41,843 bases of DNA from the NCBI GenBank assembly GCA_030694975.1, contig JAUYTU010000012.1, forward strand, positions 1 to 41,843. The letters run 5' to 3'. How positions within the stretch are numbered: the first letter of the stretch is position 1; each line of letters opens with the position of its first letter. This document shows positions 39,705-41,843 of this stretch, piece by piece. The stretch is from Erysipelotrichaceae bacterium (GTDB lineage Bacteria; Bacillota_I; Bacilli_A; Erysipelotrichales; Erysipelotrichaceae). The position numbers and the translations under genes were made by a program. A model generated the notes under the pieces. The model saw only the letters and a list, made by a program, of their open reading frames with translations. It was not told the DNA's origin and ran no database searches.

Positions 39705-41681
39705 ATGAAAAAAATAACATTGGACAGTTGGTTGGACTATCAATTCATTTCGAATGTAAAAGAAAGCCCAGCGAACGATAAATTCGCATTTGTGGTAAGT
39801 AAGGCAGACATACAAAAGGACACCTATGAACATAATATTTGGGTCGTTGAGCAAGAACGGCATTTTCAGTTAACCGCATTCAATCAGGAATCATTTTATA
39901 TTTGGCTAGACGATGATTCAATCTTGTTTTCTTCCGGACGTCAGAAGGATGAGCAAAACAAAGCATTAAGTACGGATTTTTTCAAAATTTCACTCCGTGG
40001 TGGTGAAGCTGTCAAGCAGTTCAGCTTGCCGATGATTGTTACTTCCTTAGAAACATTGGGTAATGATAAATATGTTTTAACCGCATTAAGTGATCTTAGC
40101 CATCCCAATTATCATGAGTACACGGATGAGAAAAAGGGTAAACTGGCGGGTGAAATTAAAGATAATGCTTACTTCGATGAAATCTGCGAAGTTCCTTTTT
40201 GGGCCAATGGCGCACAAATCACGGATGGAAAACGCAATCGTTTATTCATATATGATTCAAAAGATAACAAACTCACACCGATTACTTCACCGGCGGTAAC
40301 CGTAGTTGATCTGACCGTAAACAAAGCAAAAGGAAAAGTGTACTTTTCGGCAAGCAACTTTAAAAACGTCCGTTCTCTTCAAAGTCGTTTGTTTGAAATA
40401 AATATCGAAGATTTGAAAGTATCCAAACTTTCCAATGAGAATTTTGGAATCTACGGTCTTTTTACCGCAGATGAGAAGCTACTTGTTTTGCACAATCGTC
40501 GAAAGACCTATGGCATGAGTGAAAATCCGATTTGGTCAACATTCAATGTTGAAACAAAGTCGTTGGTTGAAGTTTGTGACCCTTATTATTCGGTTGGAAA
40601 TTCAATTGGCAGTGATGTCCGACTCAATGCTTCACCTTTGATTAAGACTATTAATGATGAACTGGTATTTACCATGACTGTGGAAGATCACTCACGACTG
40701 GTATCCCTTGATTCTCAAGGTCAGCTGACCACGATATTTGATGCTCCCGGCTCGATTGATGGATTTGCATTTATCAACGGACAATGGTATTTAAGCGGAC
40801 TATTCAATCAACAGGTTCAACAGATAAAGAAAATTGAAAACGGGGATCTCTTCGATGTCATGGATTTCAATGTTTCGGTCATGAACGATGTTTACTTGGC
40901 AAAACCAAATAAAATCAGTGTAACATCTCAGGGTAATTCTGTGGATGGTTGGGTGTTGTTGCCTGAAAACTTCGACCGTGAAAAATCGTATCCGGCCATT
41001 TTGGATATCCATGGCGGACCTAAAACGGTATACGGTGAGGTATACTATCATGAAATGCAAGTGTGGGCTAACAAAGGATTTGTGGTAATGTACTGTAACC
41101 CGCATGGCTCGGATGGTAAGGGGAATGAGTTTGCGGATATTCGCGGGAAGTACGGGACGATTGATTATGATGATATACTCTCGTTTTTGGATAAAGTGTT
41201 AAAGAGCTATCCCAACATCGACGATTCCCGTATCGGGGTTACCGGTGGCTCCTATGGCGGTTTTATGACCAATTGGATCATCGGACATACCGATCGCTTC
41301 AAATGCGCAGCGACCCAACGTTCTATCTGTAACTGGACTTCATTTCACGGTGTGTCGGACATCGGCTATTTCTTTACGCCCGATCAAGCCGGTGCTTCAC
41401 TTTTGAACATGGAAGAACATGACAAACTATGGTTCCACTCACCTTTGCGCTATGCATCCAATTTCAAGACGCCGACGCTCGTCATTCATTCAAAGGCTGA
41501 CTACCGCTGTCCAATCGATCAGGGATATCAGATGATCACAGCACTTAAGGAAATGAACGTTGACAGTAAGATGGTTATTTTTAACCATGAAAACCATGAT
41601 TTGTCGAGAAACGGTAAACCGAAAGCACGTCAGAAACGTTTAAAAGAAATCACGGCTTGGATGGAAAAGTACTTGTTGTAA
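39705..41681 (+). CDS. S9 family serine peptidase (acylaminoacyl-peptidase/prolyl oligopeptidase type)
   Basis: A 658-residue cytoplasmic peptidase without a signal peptide. Residues about 1-400 form the beta-propeller gate; the last 250 form the alpha/beta hydrolase domain. The nucleophile is Ser516 in TGGSYGGFMTNW, the acid is in HSKADYRCPI and the histidine in NHENHDLSR. It probably cleaves short oligopeptides, which would suit a cell importing peptides through Opp. GGAGG precedes the ATG at 39705; the in-frame start at 39630 lies upstream of the promoter -10 and is rejected. Confidence 0.92.
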   Translation: MKKITLDSWLDYQFISNVKESPANDKFAFVVSKADIQKDTYEHNIWVVEQERHFQLTAFNQESFYIWLDDDSILFSSGRQKDEQNKALSTDFFKISLRGGEAVKQFSLPMIVTSLETLGNDKYVLTALSDLSHPNYHEYTDEKKGKLAGEIKDNAYFDEICEVPFWANGAQITDGKRNRLFIYDSKDNKLTPITSPAVTVVDLTVNKAKGKVYFSASNFKNVRSLQSRLFEINIEDLKVSKLSNENFGIYGLFTADEKLLVLHNRRKTYGMSENPIWSTFNVETKSLVEVCDPYYSVGNSIGSDVRLNASPLIKTINDELVFTMTVEDHSRLVSLDSQGQLTTIFDAPGSIDGFAFINGQWYLSGLFNQQVQQIKKIENGDLFDVMDFNVSVMNDVYLAKPNKISVTSQGNSVDGWVLLPENFDREKSYPAILDIHGGPKTVYGEVYYHEMQVWANKGFVVMYCNPHGSDGKGNEFADIRGKYGTIDYDDILSFLDKVLKSYPNIDDSRIGVTGGSYGGFMTNWIIGHTDRFKCAATQRSICNWTSFHGVSDIGYFFTPDQAGASLLNMEEHDKLWFHSPLRYASNFKTPTLVIHSKADYRCPIDQGYQMITALKEMNVDSKMVIFNHENHDLSRNGKPKARQKRLKEITAWMEKYLL

Positions 41682-41684
41682 ATC

Positions 41685-41710
41685 AAAAGGTCACGCAAGT
41701 GACCTTTTCA
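41685..41710 (+). terminator. Terminator of the S9 peptidase gene
   Basis: AAAAGGTCAC (41685-41694) and GTGACCTTTT (41699-41708) form a 10-bp stem with a GCAA tetraloop. Confidence 0.85.
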
Positions 41711-41711
41711 G

Positions 41712-41751
41712 ACTGTTGACAAATACAATTGTAGATGTCGACAGTTTTTTT
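41712..41751 (+). promoter_or_regulatory. Nested palindrome with TACAATTGTA core
   Basis: The 10-nt palindrome TACAATTGTA (41724-41733) sits inside a larger one: ACTGTTGACA (41712-41721) pairs with TGTCGACAGT (41736-41745) with one G-T pair. Seven or more Ts follow. It may be a second terminator; the core also fits the TACAnnTGTA operator of BlaI/MecI/CopY-type repressors. Confidence 0.5.
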
Positions 41752-41770
41752 ATTTGTTTGAAAGGCAATC

Positions 41771-41799
41771 TTTATCGGATATCCGAAAAATGATAAAAT
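41771..41799 (+). promoter_or_regulatory. Promoter of the last gene, with palindrome in the spacer
   Basis: TTTATC (41771-41776), 17 nt, TAAAAT (41794-41799) preceded by TGA (extended -10). The 12-nt palindrome TCGGATATCCGA (41775-41786) covers the -35 edge and the spacer. Confidence 0.5.
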
Positions 41800-41825
41800 A
41801 AAGAGGACATTTTGAGGGTGAAATT

Positions 41826-41843
41826 ATGTATAAAGAACGCAAA
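41826..41843 (+). CDS. Start of an unidentified gene (cut by window end)
   Basis: An ATG with GAGGGTG 5 nt upstream opens a frame of six codons (MYKERK) before the window ends. The promoter just upstream supports a real start. Too short to identify. Confidence 0.6.

Noticed and set aside
41716-41745. TTGACA at 41716 as a promoter
   Set aside because: No -10 hexamer lies 15-19 nt downstream; that space holds the palindrome arm and a T run.

Overview
The window looks like a chromosomal segment of a low-GC (roughly low-40s percent by eye) Gram-positive-type bacterium. Evidence: AGGAGG Shine-Dalgarno sites, TTGACA/TATAAT promoters, U-tailed intrinsic terminators, encoded CCA ends on all tRNAs, the standard genetic code (TGA is used as stop), two lipoprotein-type ABC binding proteins and an ECF-type vitamin transporter. 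The gene set (lone PduL, PanT/CoaX, YgiQ, DUF4395, LacX-like epimerase) would suit the Erysipelotrichia/Mollicutes-related Bacillota, but this placement is an inference. I see no phage, transposon, plasmid or CRISPR feature.

Layout. 0.1-2.4 kb: tandem terminators, coaX-panT (pantothenate uptake and phosphorylation), and a convergent degV. 2.5-8.0 kb: tRNA-His, then a KdpD/KdpE-like two-component system, a small TPR protein, a TrkA split over two genes, and TrkH; this forms a potassium-uptake module with its regulators. 8.0-9.0 kb: a GT2-like glycosyltransferase. 9.0-14.8 kb: the oppABCDF peptide importer. 14.8-18 kb: an alpha/beta hydrolase, a PduL phosphotransacylase and the radical-SAM protein YgiQ. 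18-22.6 kb: an amino-sugar operon (nagA, dagK, lacX-like, nagB, HAD phosphatase). 22.6-27.4 kb: thioredoxin, then an XRE-cupin regulator followed by potABCD (polyamine import). 27.5-28.5 kb: a nine-tRNA cluster (Cys, Leu, Arg, Pro, Met, Ile2, Ser, fMet, Phe). 28.5-30.6 kb: yaaA and rimO, divergent. 30.6-35.0 kb: a polyphosphate operon (sixA, CHAD protein, ppx, ppk1). 35.0-37.6 kb, minus strand: a membrane acyltransferase-like protein overlapping a PaaK/F390-synthetase-like adenylate-forming enzyme. 37.6-41.8 kb: a two-zinc-ribbon small protein with a structured leader, an alpha/beta hydrolase, a DUF4395 membrane protein, an S9 peptidase and the first codons of another gene.

Most genes are housekeeping or nutrient-uptake genes packed into short operons with overlapping starts and stops, and nearly every unit ends in a recognisable terminator.

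The most unusual points are: (1) the leader of the zinc-ribbon gene, where a long stem covers the Shine-Dalgarno site; (2) the acyltransferase/adenylate-forming gene pair, the best candidate for an undescribed pathway; (3) an initiator tRNA with two adjacent U-U mismatches in its T-stem whose 5' half matches the neighbouring tRNA-Phe; (4) a 10-bp phased repeat inside the tRNA cluster; (5) the compact potassium and polyphosphate modules. All functional calls rest on motif recognition; no database search was run.
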